64,000 nucleotides of DNA, from NCBI GenBank assembly GCA_921293015.1, contig OV121089.1:40100520-40164519 (forward strand). The letters are read 5' to 3'. Position numbers and translations under genes: made by a program. Shown here piece after piece: positions 46,606-58,411 of the stretch (position 1 is its first letter; each line of letters starts with the position of its first letter). The notes under the pieces were generated by a model. The model was not told the DNA's origin. It saw only the letters and a program-made list of their open reading frames with translations, and searched no databases. The DNA comes from Phorcus lineatus (taxonomy: Eukaryota; Mollusca; Gastropoda; Trochida; Trochidae).

Positions 46606-49480
46606 GTGAGTGCTCCTCCTTACTCTGTTCGTGTATTGTTCTGTTTTTAGTACTTTATGTCTTTGTACCAGCTATGTTTTGTCTTGTTTATATGTTTTTC
46701 TTCGAGAAAAAGACGACGGAATGACGTGGACTACGACAAGGTGGTCCATTACCATCTGCTATGTTTGTTATTTACGTCACCTTTTACCTGTCAGTTTAGT
46801 TTACTAGTCATGATTTTACCGCAGGTTGGATTATGATCAATCTTAAAGTGTGAGAGCCGCTGAGATGTGAAGATACGGTGATTTCGATTATACATGAGTT
46901 CAAACTTTTAGAACAAATCGCACGTCATCTACAATACTCGTATTTGTATTTGAGCACATGCTTCGTATAGAAAACAATGGTCGCACGAAGGCGGTCTATT
47001 TTCAGTAACATAAACAAAGGAACGTATCGTGATAGGGAGTGTTAAGGAAATATCACCGTTCTTTGTCGGCTCGTTTCTCGCTGAGCGAGAATATGTTCTA
47101 CCGTTATATCCGATTTCAACCTTCACGAATCACTTAGATGTAAAGTTCAAATTACGGAGCAGATACAGTTGAAGCCAAACATTCAATGTCACCGTGGTCG
47201 TTGACAACGAATTAAGATATATAAACCCCGTGAATTTTGTATTCTAACAGAAAGGGAAACATACTTAATTTTGGTGTCACACATCTGTACTCTAAAAGCT
47301 CTTTGAATGGTTTTGTGGATGTAAGCTGGGGACATAAACAATATCAACCTTGATGTATTTCACTGTGTCGAACTCATCGTCTAGTGTAAAGGATACAGCT
47401 ACGGGTGTTTGAATTACACGTAACCTGTTGATGTCAATGTTTTGTTCATGCATGCTTCATCCACCAATTGTTGCTGAACTTAAATGATAGCGATCAACTG
47501 AGCTATGCAAAATACCGAGTGCCATTATCCACATATTACTTCTAACCACTTGAAATAACTAGCATGTAACATAATGTTGTTGACATGAGATTTGGAAATG
47601 AGGATAACCGTATTCATAATGCAGTGAACTCGACTGTACGTAGGTGACCTGTATTTTAACAACTAATAATTGCAAACATAAGCCATCGAACGACATAATT
47701 GTCCACATTTACAAACTCACCTAACAATAACGTGTACGATGATGAAGCTTCCATCTGGTAATAAGAAGTTGGTTCATGCTTACTGACACGTTGACACAAA
47801 CTGTTTTCAAGATATTTTATAAACAGTTTGTGATCTTGGATTTGCTTCCTATTTAATGCGCACTCGCGATTACCCTTTTTTTCTTAAAACATTAGTTACG
47901 TGGAATATATTCAACAATGTTTTCCTCGATCAAATGATTTGATTGATTTTCCAAAGTCAAAATGGCATTCATATATGTGTCCGTGTAGAAGTGGATTATC
48001 TGGTTATAATAAGAAAAATAGTTTGAATAAAATATACTTGTATTTGTAAAATAATACTTTCCTTAGTCCATAAATTTGCCTGGATGGCATTTAGAAGTTG
48101 ATTCTTATTTGTGGAAATATAGACCCTGCGAATAAATTAATCTTTTATGTGTTGTATGTGTGAATAGTAATTATGTGAACTTTGGAGAGCTTTGACATAC
48201 GGTAATAAATTCATATTCAGCTTGTTTGTAAGAGGCTACCAACATTTGCATGTTTATGAGGGTGCATGTAGATATATACTGGTTACCTACGTTATTATGT
48301 TAAACAGGTATGGTTCGTTGAACTCTTTGCTCATTGGTATGAATATCTGTAGCTAGTCAAGCTGAACAAACACATTGCCTTCTGCCCAAGGACCAGCAAT
48401 TCTTAGGATATGGGATTAGATATAACAAAGTCACATTTGTAACTGCGTTATCATATATATCTTTACTAATGATATCACTGACCCCTGGTGGGCATCAATT
48501 ATCGGTCTACAAGTTCGGAGTTTTTAGGTTGCACCTAAGGTTTCCTTAGAGCTTGATGGAACTAAAATTACCATAGTGCTTTATGAGCTCCTTTGGGAGA
48601 GACTTCTGTTACCAAAAACTGAGGCAACATTATTCCTTTTTTAATGTTACACCTCTTCAAATGTGAATATATATTTTTAAAAACCTTGGTTAGTTGTTTT
48701 TAATATCCCATAAGTTTAGTCTTTTGTGCTATAAAACAGACTTGAGTATACTCGTAATTATGTCATCGCCATATTTTCGATCATTCATAAATACACAGGG
48801 TAACAACACAGAAAACTCGTGAGTTTAATGACATACTGTCTTTGTTTAGTATCTGTTATGCCCGCCGTTGGTATTCAAACATGCTTTCAGAAGTCCTTTC
48901 CTCACAGGAAACGTCAGTCGTCTGATGGTGTTCATATGGTCAAATCCTGATATTTAAGGTTTTCTCTCAACTTCTGTCTTTGAATTTGAAGTTCATTCGC
49001 ATATCAAAATATTCATCACCGAATGCACATCAAGTAAATATTTTCACTTGTCAATTGTTTTGAAAAACAAATCCTCACTTGAAGAAATGCTAATTATTGT
49101 TCAAATCTTTGCAGAATTTCTGCGCGTAATGTCATTATTTTTATCATTTCCATACAGACTGTTATAAATGCGTATGATAAGATATTGACCTTTGACATTC
49201 TTTAAAGTTTGTACAGTTGGACACTTAACCGATAACCTATTTGACTCAAATGAAGAGTTACTTACAAAATTAATATTCTACTTAAGACAACATATTTACA
49301 ACAATGACAAACTGATTATTCATTTCAAAGTTTATACATAGAATTTTAAAAAGACAGAGTGTAATAATTTACAACATTGTTACCGATTGATTTATTATGA
49401 GGACTTAAACGGACATAACCACGTTTAGATAGATAAAGTGATCTGGATAAACGAAAATCAATGTTTCAAGTTGAAACTTG
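46606..49480. other. Intron or intergenic, nothing recognised
   Basis: About 2.9 kb of AT-rich sequence with no supported exon or paired repeat. Confidence 0.35.
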
Positions 49481-49489
49481 GACATTTTT

Positions 49490-49740
49490 CTCATCCAAAA
49501 AAAAAAGTTTTAAAACGAACGTGCGAAATTCAACCCCTTCCTTTAATACCTAAAAGGACGCCAGTGGTTTTTTCTTGATACTTGCTTATTTCCTCTACGA
49601 TTACGGATGAACGGATTGATTGATGAGTTGTTTTAAGCCTAAAGATAGTAACTTTTGAATAAACTTATGTTAATTTTGTAGAATTTTAAGAAATAAATCT
49701 CTAAAAAGAAACCATGCTACTGCCTCTTTAAATATACATC
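49490..49740. repeat. Dispersed repeat related to 41540-41790
   Basis: Shares several short motifs in order with the other copy, including TTTCCTCTA, AGAAATAAATCT and CTACTGCC. Degenerate; ends not defined. Confidence 0.4.
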
Positions 49741-50765
49741 ATATTTTCAGGTTAAAAGCCAAGGTTTGGGTGTATCTGGAAACTCCCCTGTTTTGTCAAA
49801 TAATGATCAAAAAGATTTTGTAACATGTAACGTTGCCAAAATTATTACACTGTGTACCATTTTAGAAGGGGAAATTAAAATGAAATTAAAAGCATGACAA
49901 AAAATTGAATTGCCGCCCATGATAATTATCTGTAATTGCTCACAGAAAATATATTTCAAAGACGAACAGCTTAATAACGCTGTCATCATACGAATGAGCA
50001 AATGCATCAATCGGCATCAGTGCGTGCATTTATATTCATTAACTAAAGCCTTTTTCAGAACAAGGCTATCCGGTTCAGAACATCTAGCCCCAAACCGTAT
50101 ACATCCGCTTAACAAACGTTTGTTTAACAGTGCTTGAATTCCGATCACAATTTATTTTAGATATTTAATTTTCCAATAATTCGTAACATAATACATTATG
50201 GACAAGTTTTTTTTACACTACATATATAAATTAGACATGTATAGATTACCCGAAGCAGGGAAAGGGTTAACATAAAGACATTTGATTGTCTTGATTTTCC
50301 GATAAAATATCAATTTAATCAAATTTTTACATAACTTTTGCAATAATCGTGAATAAAGATAGATCACATTTGTGATATGTTGTACGTTATTTTGCTAAAT
50401 CTATTCAAAACGAATTCTTATTGAATGATTAATAAATTTGAGGAAAGCATACTACCACAAAGCAATGACAAATGTGTTCCAGTAGTAATATGAGCAAGAT
50501 TTTATATGATTATATGGCAATAGGTTTTTGTTTTACCGTTTAAAACAATTATTTTTTGATGGGATACTGGTTGATGAAGTTTAATTTAAACAATGCACTA
50601 ACTTTGAGATTAATGGAACAAACATTTATTAAGCAGCTGTAAATTGTGCATTCTATCTGTAGAATAATTTTGAAACAGAGAATTACCATGGTTGATTAAA
50701 CACTGCTTAGATTTACTGTTTTCCTCACCTTAAATCATCATATGCCTTATGCTGTCATAGTTCAC
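49741..50765. other. Nothing recognised
   Basis: AT-rich spacer, no supported gene or repeat. Confidence 0.35.
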
Positions 50766-50769
50766 ACTA

Positions 50770-51066
50770 ATTACAGAACATGGAATGTAATTGGTGTCAA
50801 CATTACAGCTTGATAATAGAACATGTAATGTAATTGATTTGCCCTATTGTCATCATTTACAATAATTATGTTCTGTATATGTTCTGTAATTGATTTGCCC
50901 TATTGTCATCATTTATAATAATTATGTTCTGTAATTGATTTGAATGTTGAGATCATTTACAATATATGATATATTGTAAATGATCTCAACATTCAAATAA
51001 ATTACAGAACATGTAACAAGAACGTTGTAAATGATGACAATAGGACAAATCAATTACAGAACATAT
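50770..51066. repeat. Nested fold-back repeat with a 43-bp near-perfect palindrome
   Basis: The arms 50925-50967 and 50969-51011 match at 42 of 43 bases around a one-base centre at 50968. Further out, units with TGTTCTGTAATTGATTTGCC and CTATTGTCATCATTTA repeat directly on the left (50820-50920) and in inverted form on the right (51012-51066). It is a strong hairpin, probably a MITE built from repeated inversion of one unit. Confidence 0.9.
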
Positions 51067-52095
51067 AAGTTTAATTATGTCGACATTACAGATCGATTGA
51101 AGGACATGTTGTACAGATTCTTTATTTAAGAAGCAATGCCTTTCCATAATGCTTGATTATTGGATTTAGATAACTAGTAACGGTGACTCTTTACGTATTC
51201 GTTCATGTACATGTATGATCCATCATCTTTGTCAGATGCAAACATTTACAAGCCCAACACTGTGTATTAAAGTAGATCCTCGACATGGGCTCACTTTACG
51301 ATCTTCAGGGACCTTACTATGTATTTCAGAGTAGAAAACAGCTGATTTGTACGTTGGTATGACACTAGGTGCTGGAGTACTGCAGAACATGCGTGTTCAC
51401 TTTACGTATTTACAAAAACTGTATATAATGTCTTGTTAAATTTTATTGGTTGAGATGTTGAAATTAAGCTAACTTTCCGGATTTGATATACTCACTATCT
51501 ACGTCACTGTCTTGCTCGGCTTAGAAATGATTTGATCACGTGATCAAGGATCCTGTAAAACGAGTCGGCATGACAGACAGGTCGTATCAGGTGACGCGAC
51601 ATTGATACAAGGACGGAAGCAATGTAATACAAGGTGGTACATAATATAGACAACATAACTTAAAACACCTATTCACCTGTGATAATTTCCCATTTTTGAT
51701 ATATAGTCAATGCCTAGCTTATTTTAACGTGAAACCCTACGACATTGTTTACACATAAGTAACCGCGTGTGATAAACATGAAAGAGAACTAATGAACGTA
51801 ACTGTTTTAAAGGTCCGATTAGCAATAATGTGATAACTTTATCTAAACAGCGTATCCCATCGTTGACTTATTCATTTCACTTAAATAGCGGAAAACCACT
51901 AATGCTGTGTATTCAAGATTGAATTTTATGTCACTTTAACGTGATTGGAGAAAAACCTTTCTGCATTATATCTTTAAATCCAGTTTTCACCTTTTCCCCA
52001 CCCAATAACTACTACTTTTCTACGTCGACGCTTCTCCCATTTAGGTTTCCTTGGTCTTAGATGTCAACTTTCCCACAAGGCATAATTTGCACCAG
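51067..52095. other. Nothing recognised
   Basis: Spacer without supported gene or repeat. Confidence 0.35.
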
Positions 52096-52105
52096 TTTCA
52101 ATAAC

Positions 52106-52633
52106 CAATCTAGTTAAAACTAGCTGTAATATAATACGTTCCGAAGTCCGTTAATACATCTAGAGAATTACACATCTATTCCGTGTCGAGCAAGCGCGAA
52201 CATCAGCCAATCAAAAGAAGGCTGGGCAAGCTCTTCGAATCGCGTTTCTTGAGTTACTCAATTATAAAATCCGAATGTTACCGATGTATCGCAGTGAATT
52301 GTGTTGAAAAATGTGATGACAGCATCAATTCTGTACATATAATGTTGACGGAATATTTGTGTGTTGTTTATTTGTTCATTTGTGCAAAAGTAAATCAACA
52401 AATTAGGTCAAACAATCACAAAATAAGTTTTAAAGGATAAATATAGACACACATAGGGTAAACGTCAGCATGTCAGATGCAAAGGAATCTCATCATTTAT
52501 TGGTTGAAAGCTGACTTCCTGCCCTCATGTTATTGGTGGGCTCACACTAAGTCAAAGGTCAGATGGACATGGCCTAAAACAGTAATTCTCTAGATGTATT
52601 GACGGATCGATAGATATAGTTTTAATTAGATTG
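52106..52633. mobile_element. Mutator-like MITE, copy 2, with imperfect 10-bp TSD
   Basis: Same family and orientation as 25150-25708: ends CAATCTAGTTAAAA / TTTTAATTAGATTG, and shared GAATTACA, ATTCCGTGTCGAGCA and AACATCAGCCAATCAAAAGA. It is flanked by TTTCAATAAC (52096-52105) and TTTCAATTAC (52634-52643), a 10-bp duplication with one mismatch, so this copy is probably older. No transposase. Confidence 0.8.
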
Positions 52634-52906
52634 TTTCAATTACTGACCAGCCATAACCTCCGAACTTCGTTGTTTCAGTGCCTCGTCCTCTTCAGCGATA
52701 AAATGAAACCTTCTTAGTATTTCTAAAAATTTCAGCTGTAGAAGGGTAGACAGTAAGCACAAATTAACGAAATGATCAAGGTTTAGATTAACCAGTTATT
52801 TGGGACTGGCGCGAATAATACCTTGCGCAGAAAATTTCTGAGGATTTTCGTTGTGTATCATATGTTTATTGTTTACTTATATGTATATGTTATGTTGTAT
52901 ATTCAG

Positions 52907-54078
52907 ACCAACCATGGGCGACTACCTGAAGGTGGACGACATGAAGGAGGCGGTCATGGAGTGTCCAGTCTGCTCCTTCATCTTTGATAGTGACCACAGG
53001 GCGCCAAGACTGATGCCGTGCTGTGTGTCCTCTGTCTGTGTCAAGTGTCTAACAGACATCATCGCCCGAGGGTCGGGATCGGGGATAGACTGTCCTCTCT
53101 GCAGAAAGACCCACAGGAACATCAGTGGTATTTCATCCTTTCCACTGGAGAGAGTCATGCTAAAGATGGTGGAATATCTCAAGGTCCAAAAGGGAGATAA
53201 CTTTCCGTGCACCGAATGCCCAGATGGGAACTCTGCAGTCTCCAGATGTAAGGACTGTGGATTCTTTATGTGCAGCGAGTGCTTGAGCGCACACAAAAGA
53301 AATGGAATCACACGGGAACACACCACTATAAGCTTTGATGAACTGAGGAGTCAGTCCATAAAGAACTTCAACTCAAGTCATCATTGTCCGAAACACAAGT
53401 TAAATCCTTTGCAGTTTTTCTGCAAGAAGTGTGATAAGGTGATTTGCGTGTCGTGCACGGTGGTTGAACACAAGGAAAACGAGGGACACACCATCCTCTC
53501 CATAGAACAGATCGCTCAGGACAGAGCTGCCCAAGCTGATGCCTTCCTGACTCGCCTGGACGACCGGATCCTCACACTTGGCGGAGATGTGGAGGATATT
53601 AAGCGGAAGCGGAAGAACATGACGACTTCGAAGAACTGCGCCAAGAAGCAAATTGAGGCTACTTTTGATGAGCTTATTGACGACCTCGTGAAAAGGAAGC
53701 AGATGATTCTCTCGGAGGTAGATACAAGATTTGAAGTGCATGACAATGCAATGGAAAAAAGGCTGACCCAAACCGAGGCTCTGATATCACGTGTTGTCTC
53801 GGCCTCTGGCTACATCCAGTACGTGCGTTCCACTGCAGACGAGATAGAATCCATTCAGCTGTTCTCAAAGGTGAAACAGGTCTTGGACGGAATAGTTGAA
53901 GATGAACCCATCGCTGACGACTGGGTGAGGAAGGGACTTGGATTCGACCCAGTGATGGCTTCAGATCTGAAGGAACTGATTCAACACACCGGCGTCATCA
54001 AAACTGTGACGTATATGAACGACCAGGTCAACTCTGAAGCTCACAGCCTTTACATTCAACCAGCTGTTGTGGAGAGAC
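52907..54078 (+). CDS. TRIM-like gene, main exon (RING, B-boxes, coiled coil)
   Basis: Acceptor tatattcag; ACCATGG gives a strong start context at 52914. The exon ends GTG GAG AGA C before GTGAGT (54079). The open frame continuing to 54143 is intronic. Codon use is richer in G/C than the flanks, as expected of true coding sequence. Confidence 0.88.
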
Positions 54079-57000
54079 GTGAGTACAACTATTACCTGTG
54101 TGGGCAATTACAGGTACTCTTATGTTCATACAACACCCTATAGGCCAAATATTGTTTCATTGTGGCTACTAGAAATCCCTCTCAAAGTTCTGGCGTCGCA
54201 TATCGTCTCTTAATTTGCATAATCATTGTGCGAAAAGGGTAAGTCTTAACTTGTATTTTAATTCTTTTGACGTATTTCCTATTTCTATAATGGCTTGGGT
54301 AATAAATACATATGTCCACGATTCTTTTTTCTCTCGGGCTCTGATTTGAAATTTCAAACATTAAGGTACACGTGCACTTGATAAGACATAAGCACTCGTA
54401 TACCAAGCTTTATTACATTTTTAATGGTAAAATATGCCATTCATCCGTGAAAATAAAATCCGAATTTTTCACTGAGTGAAATAACAATGCGAATCTACTT
54501 ATTGAAATAACGCTACAATCACATGACGCCATCTATGACGTCAAGAAACTATTGCTCCTCCATGTATTAAATAACGGTAATTTACGACATTTTGGAAACA
54601 TAATAAAAAGAATATTTGAAATTTCTCGTCGAATTCCATGTACATCTCATGTCGTGAAACAGAAAATTATATATTTATACCCGTGGTTGCGCCACTCGTG
54701 AACATATAAAATCTTACTTCACTCATTAATATGCTCACTGTAATCGACGCGAATTTTCTATATACTCTATCAAGATTGAAGATGCTAGATAAATCCAAGT
54801 TGTTCAATGCTTGTTTTATGGGATCTAAATCAATATAAAATGCAAGGTAGAATTTTCAGGGACCTACTTTGTGACTGATTATGTGTTAATTTGTTATTCG
54901 TTTAGTCGTCAATAAATATGATTGTTTATTTCAGCCTCGGGTTTGAAGAGCAAGTTGACGGTATGTGGACACGCAAGTGACAGCCGCCAACCCTTTGATA
55001 TTGACAGTGAGTGACATTTTGATCATTTCCCGTGTCATCAGTACGTCATCTTGAATAGATTATATTTATTTACAATTTTTGTTTATCAAACTAAAGGAAA
55101 GAAGGACCTTTTGTCTTTTTATTTATGAACTTTCTTATGCTTTTCTATGCGTTGATCCGGCGTATAGTGCTGACATTGTACCGTATTCTATCCCGTTAGC
55201 CCGATTGAAGAACTCCAATAATTGAGAAAATGTGCAGGATATGCCTCTTCAAAACATTATATCAATATGACAATATGCATATTAGGCCATGTTAACGGAG
55301 ATTGAACGATTTGTTTAGCACGATGATTTCCATCATTCTTTTCGAAATAGCAAGTTTAAGTGGCCATAATTCTAAAAATGTAAGAAAATGTTGAGTCATC
55401 GAAAGATATAAAAAGCTGTCGACAGTTTTGATAACGACGCTTTTCATTTTTCGCTTTATTAAATCCCACTTTTCTCACAAAAAAACTTCAAAGCACTATT
55501 GCACACATTACTACCTCATCCGTTTTTAACTGTCAATTTCCTAATTTTGTACAAACATGTAGCTGCCTGTAGATTTATTACTTCGGCCGTCTAAATTTTT
55601 CATTATTGACTACAGGTAATAAAACAATAAGCAATTCACTATATTGGCAGAGACCTTTAGTGAGTGCCTATAGCCTTATATGCCTTGAAATAGCAAATTT
55701 GAACCGCAAAAGCGTGCTATTGTGCCTTTAACTTAATATCATTTACATTTTACTACTCCGAAAGAAATGCATAATTATTTCTAATTAAAGCAATATGAAG
55801 CAAATGGTACATCAAATTATCAGATTATTCAAATTCATAATTCGCATTCATAGTTTTCGAAAACTTGACTCACATTTTGTTCAATCACGATATACAGCTA
55901 TAACAACCAATATCCTTCATGCCCTGTGCCCTGATGTGTGAGGGAGGTCTTAAATATATATATATTGTGTCATACAGAGCTTGGGATGAATGCATTGAAA
56001 CGCATTCACAAGTTAATTGTCCTATATTCCGTATCAATGGTTTTCTAAAGATTCGCCCTAACTCTATTTCACATGGTAATATACAGTTCCGGATCATTGA
56101 CCATATGAGTCCAATTGATATGAAATGCAATTGTAAGTATTACATATATGTTTTATTGGTATGAACTATTGCTATGAATATACTACTATTTTAACAGGTT
56201 GCTATGGAGACAGAGTGCTCCTGCTGGAAGATGTCAGTGTTGACGGGAGACCAGTGGCTGTGCAGTGTAAGAAAAGAAGCATTGCATTAAGCTTTGTTAA
56301 ATTGTTGGGATTGTTAACAGCATGCGTAAGAAAGACCATCAATGTTCTTAAAGAGCCACTCCGTGATTTTCATAACTTATTATTTATTATTTATTTTTAT
56401 TTACCTTTGATACGAACCTAAATGCCATATGTGGGGATATAAAATCAAAATATCTTAACTTTTCATGTCCAAAAGACATATATATGACAAATACTGTTTT
56501 CCATGAAAATCTAAAAACAGCCTTATAAATGCACAGAGGTGTAGATATCACGTGCAATATACATGGATACAAGTTATATAATCTAACAAAACATTATCAA
56601 CTCCTAACTGCCCTCCTGGCTGTTTTAGATAAGTCTCCAAAATTATGTTTGACTATTTGACGCGCGCCACTGTCCGGTTTTTTAAATCAAAATTGCGACG
56701 TTCTACCTTCATATTGTCACCGTAAAAAAACAATAACCTTTAAAATGTTTTTTTAAGTAACAGTCGATACTTCGCGATCAAATGACACCATTTATTAAGT
56801 TTGGCATATATGACTCAAACAACTCACGGAGTGGCTCTTTAACACTGAAAGCGTGGCCGGTTGTGTCAGTCTCTAGCTGAGATACCCGTGCTAAATCTAC
56901 ATGCTGCACATACAGCTTAAGAATTATTCAACACCTATATGCACTATAGAGAGAATCCTATGGTTTTATAATGACAATAATGAGGATACTTATATTGCGA

Positions 57001-58134
57001 TGAAATCCACTCCACAAAGCGCCACACACATTATTACCCTTATGTAACAACATTCTTTTTTTTTCATTCTCAGCTTTTAAGGACTATGCAACCCAGCAAC
57101 CGATTATGTGCTTTATGGTTATCTGTGACATCGCCACGCTTGACGTTTCTTAACCACTCTGATAGCGACATTTTCATCACACAAAATCGGCATTTTCTTT
57201 TCCATAAATTGGCGGAGTCACAGCTTACAATCATAGAGTTTTTTACTTTGTCATTATATTATTGTGCCATGTTTTTTTATTTAAGAAGCGATGAATAATT
57301 CCAATTCATTAGGAAAGGGGTTTTCTTTGATGCAAGCTTAAGAGCCTCCAACAGCGTTCTTTTTGCTAATTTACAGTCCTATAGAATTCTCCATAAACTG
57401 ACAGGCTTGCTCCTTTGTAAAACCTTTATAATGTAGTTCCATTCAACTTTGTGAAAAACATAACGTAACATTGAAATTTTCTTTCTTTTTCAGGCCCTAA
57501 ATTACGCTTTGATAAAATCTGCATATCACGTGATTGCTCAACGACACTTGAGGGCAATCTCGTTAACCGGAAGCTGCACAAGACACTGTCAGGACCGGAA
57601 ACCGGTTGTAGATTGAAAATCGGACGCCGAGCCTTAATCAGCAAGCCATTTTGCGGTAGACCCCCGCAACTGTGGCAGACAACAATAAAGACGAAGCTGA
57701 AGGCCGCCAGTGCAGACAACAGCATGATCTTCGAGGCAGCTCTGACGCCAAAACCAGTTGATGCTGTCATCGCCCAACCGTCTGGATTCAGCCTGAACAT
57801 CAGCGACTGTGGCGTACACAAGCAACTTTGCTTCAAACTAAGGAAGAATGGAAAATTGATGGCAGATGTTCCAGTCCTTCTGAACAGACCGAAAGAAGAG
57901 AGTGCCCTTGACCTTGGCTTTCTGCTGGACGGCGGAAACAGGAAGTTGCATGTTTTTGACATGAAGACTCCAAAGACACTGATCTCTATAGATGAAGTGG
58001 ACACATCGGATCCACTGTGGATGGTGTTCTATGTGGATACGCCGGATGAGTCTGACATGGAGGTTGACCTCGTGTCAGGGAACGAGGTCAAGGTCACGGA
58101 TGATCTTGTCAAGTTGCTGAAAAGTGTAAATTAG
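52907..58134 (+). CDS. TRIM-like RING/B-box/coiled-coil protein
   Basis: Coding exons are 52907-54078 (internal ATG at 52914), 54935-55006, 56198-56266 and 57494-58134. All introns are GT..AG in phase 1, giving 648 codons from ATG 52914. From that Met: RING-like C17-x2-C20 ... C36-C37 ... C42-x2-C45 ... C60-x2-C63; B-box 1 at about 99-139 and B-box 2 at about 158-193; a coiled coil at about 195-320. The last 260 residues form a separate region. The layout is that of tripartite-motif E3 ubiquitin ligases, acting in the cytoplasm, often in innate immunity or protein turnover. No NHL repeats are present; the end 'LDLGFLLDGGNRKLHVFD ... DPLWMVFYVD' hints at a SPRY-like fold. The RING lacks its usual His. 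An upstream exon at 46454-46605 may supply a longer N-terminus (701 residues). Confidence 0.88.
54440..54790. mobile_element. MITE-like element, copy 2 (inverted relative to 5870-6295)
   Basis: Matches the reverse complement of the element at 5870-6295 over most of its length, including GTGAAAATAAAA, TGACGTCA-like motifs, GAAACATAATAAA and ATTTCTCGTCGAA. It lies in intron 1 of the TRIM-like coding region. Confidence 0.7.
54935..55006 (+). CDS. TRIM-like gene, small exon 2
   Basis: A 72-nt exon from tatttcag to GTGAGT, in phase 1 at both ends. It encodes SGLKSKLTVCGHASDSRQPF DID. It was found by phase-consistent splice sites; its reading is in frame with the exons on both sides. Confidence 0.75.
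56198..56266 (+). CDS. TRIM-like gene, small exon 3
   Basis: A 69-nt exon from ttaacag to GTAAGA, in phase 1 at both ends. It encodes CYGDRVLLLEDVSVDGRPVA VQ. The Cys codons at its start and end are completed across the junctions. Confidence 0.78.
56348..56842. mobile_element. MITE with TTAA duplication (TRIM intron 3)
   Basis: TTAAAGAGCCACTCCGTGA at 56348-56366 is the exact reverse complement of 56824-56842. If TTAA is the duplicated target, the 15-bp terminus is AGAGCCACTCCGTGA, which suggests a piggyBac-type element. If only TA is duplicated, a Tc1/mariner type is possible. The interior of about 490 bp is non-coding. Confidence 0.75.
57494..58134 (+). CDS. TRIM-like gene, terminal exon
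   Basis: Acceptor ctttttcag; the frame opens PKLRFDKICISRDCSTTLEG and runs 213 codons to TAG 58132-58134. It contains SGFSLNISDCGVHKQLCF, SALDLGFLLDGGNRKL, TSDPLWMVFYVDTPDES and VSGNEVKVTDDLVKLL. The 'hydrophobic-W-x-V-F-Y' and 'LVSGNEV' pattern is what I would expect of a SPRY-like or related beta-sandwich domain, but no family can be fixed by eye. Confidence 0.88.
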
Positions 58135-58405
58135 TCAGTCTCGACTTGAAAACACTTGAAAATCAACGGAATCTGAAGGGTTTTTTTTGGTCCGTGAATA
58201 TTGTCTAAATACATGAACGTAAATCATTGACAAAGTTCTGCACACATTGTTCCACTGTGATAAATGTCTACCTACACGCGTAGTCAGTGGAGCGTAAACA
58301 TTTCTGTGATAATCGTTTGTAAATTCTCTCACTTGGCATAGCTTTATATAATCTTTCCATTTACAATGAATATAAACAATATACATTATAGTTTCTGTAA
58401 TTATC

Positions 58406-58411
58406 AATAAA
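58406..58411 (+). terminator. Poly(A) signal candidate of the TRIM-like gene
   Basis: AATAAA about 270 nt after the stop codon, in an AT-rich 3' UTR. Confidence 0.5.

Noticed and set aside
52922..53326. 134-residue minus-strand protein
   Set aside because: Antisense shadow of the TRIM-like main exon.
57426..58004. 192-residue minus-strand protein
   Set aside because: Antisense to the TRIM-like terminal exon, which has splice-consistent phase and a conserved-looking frame on the plus strand.
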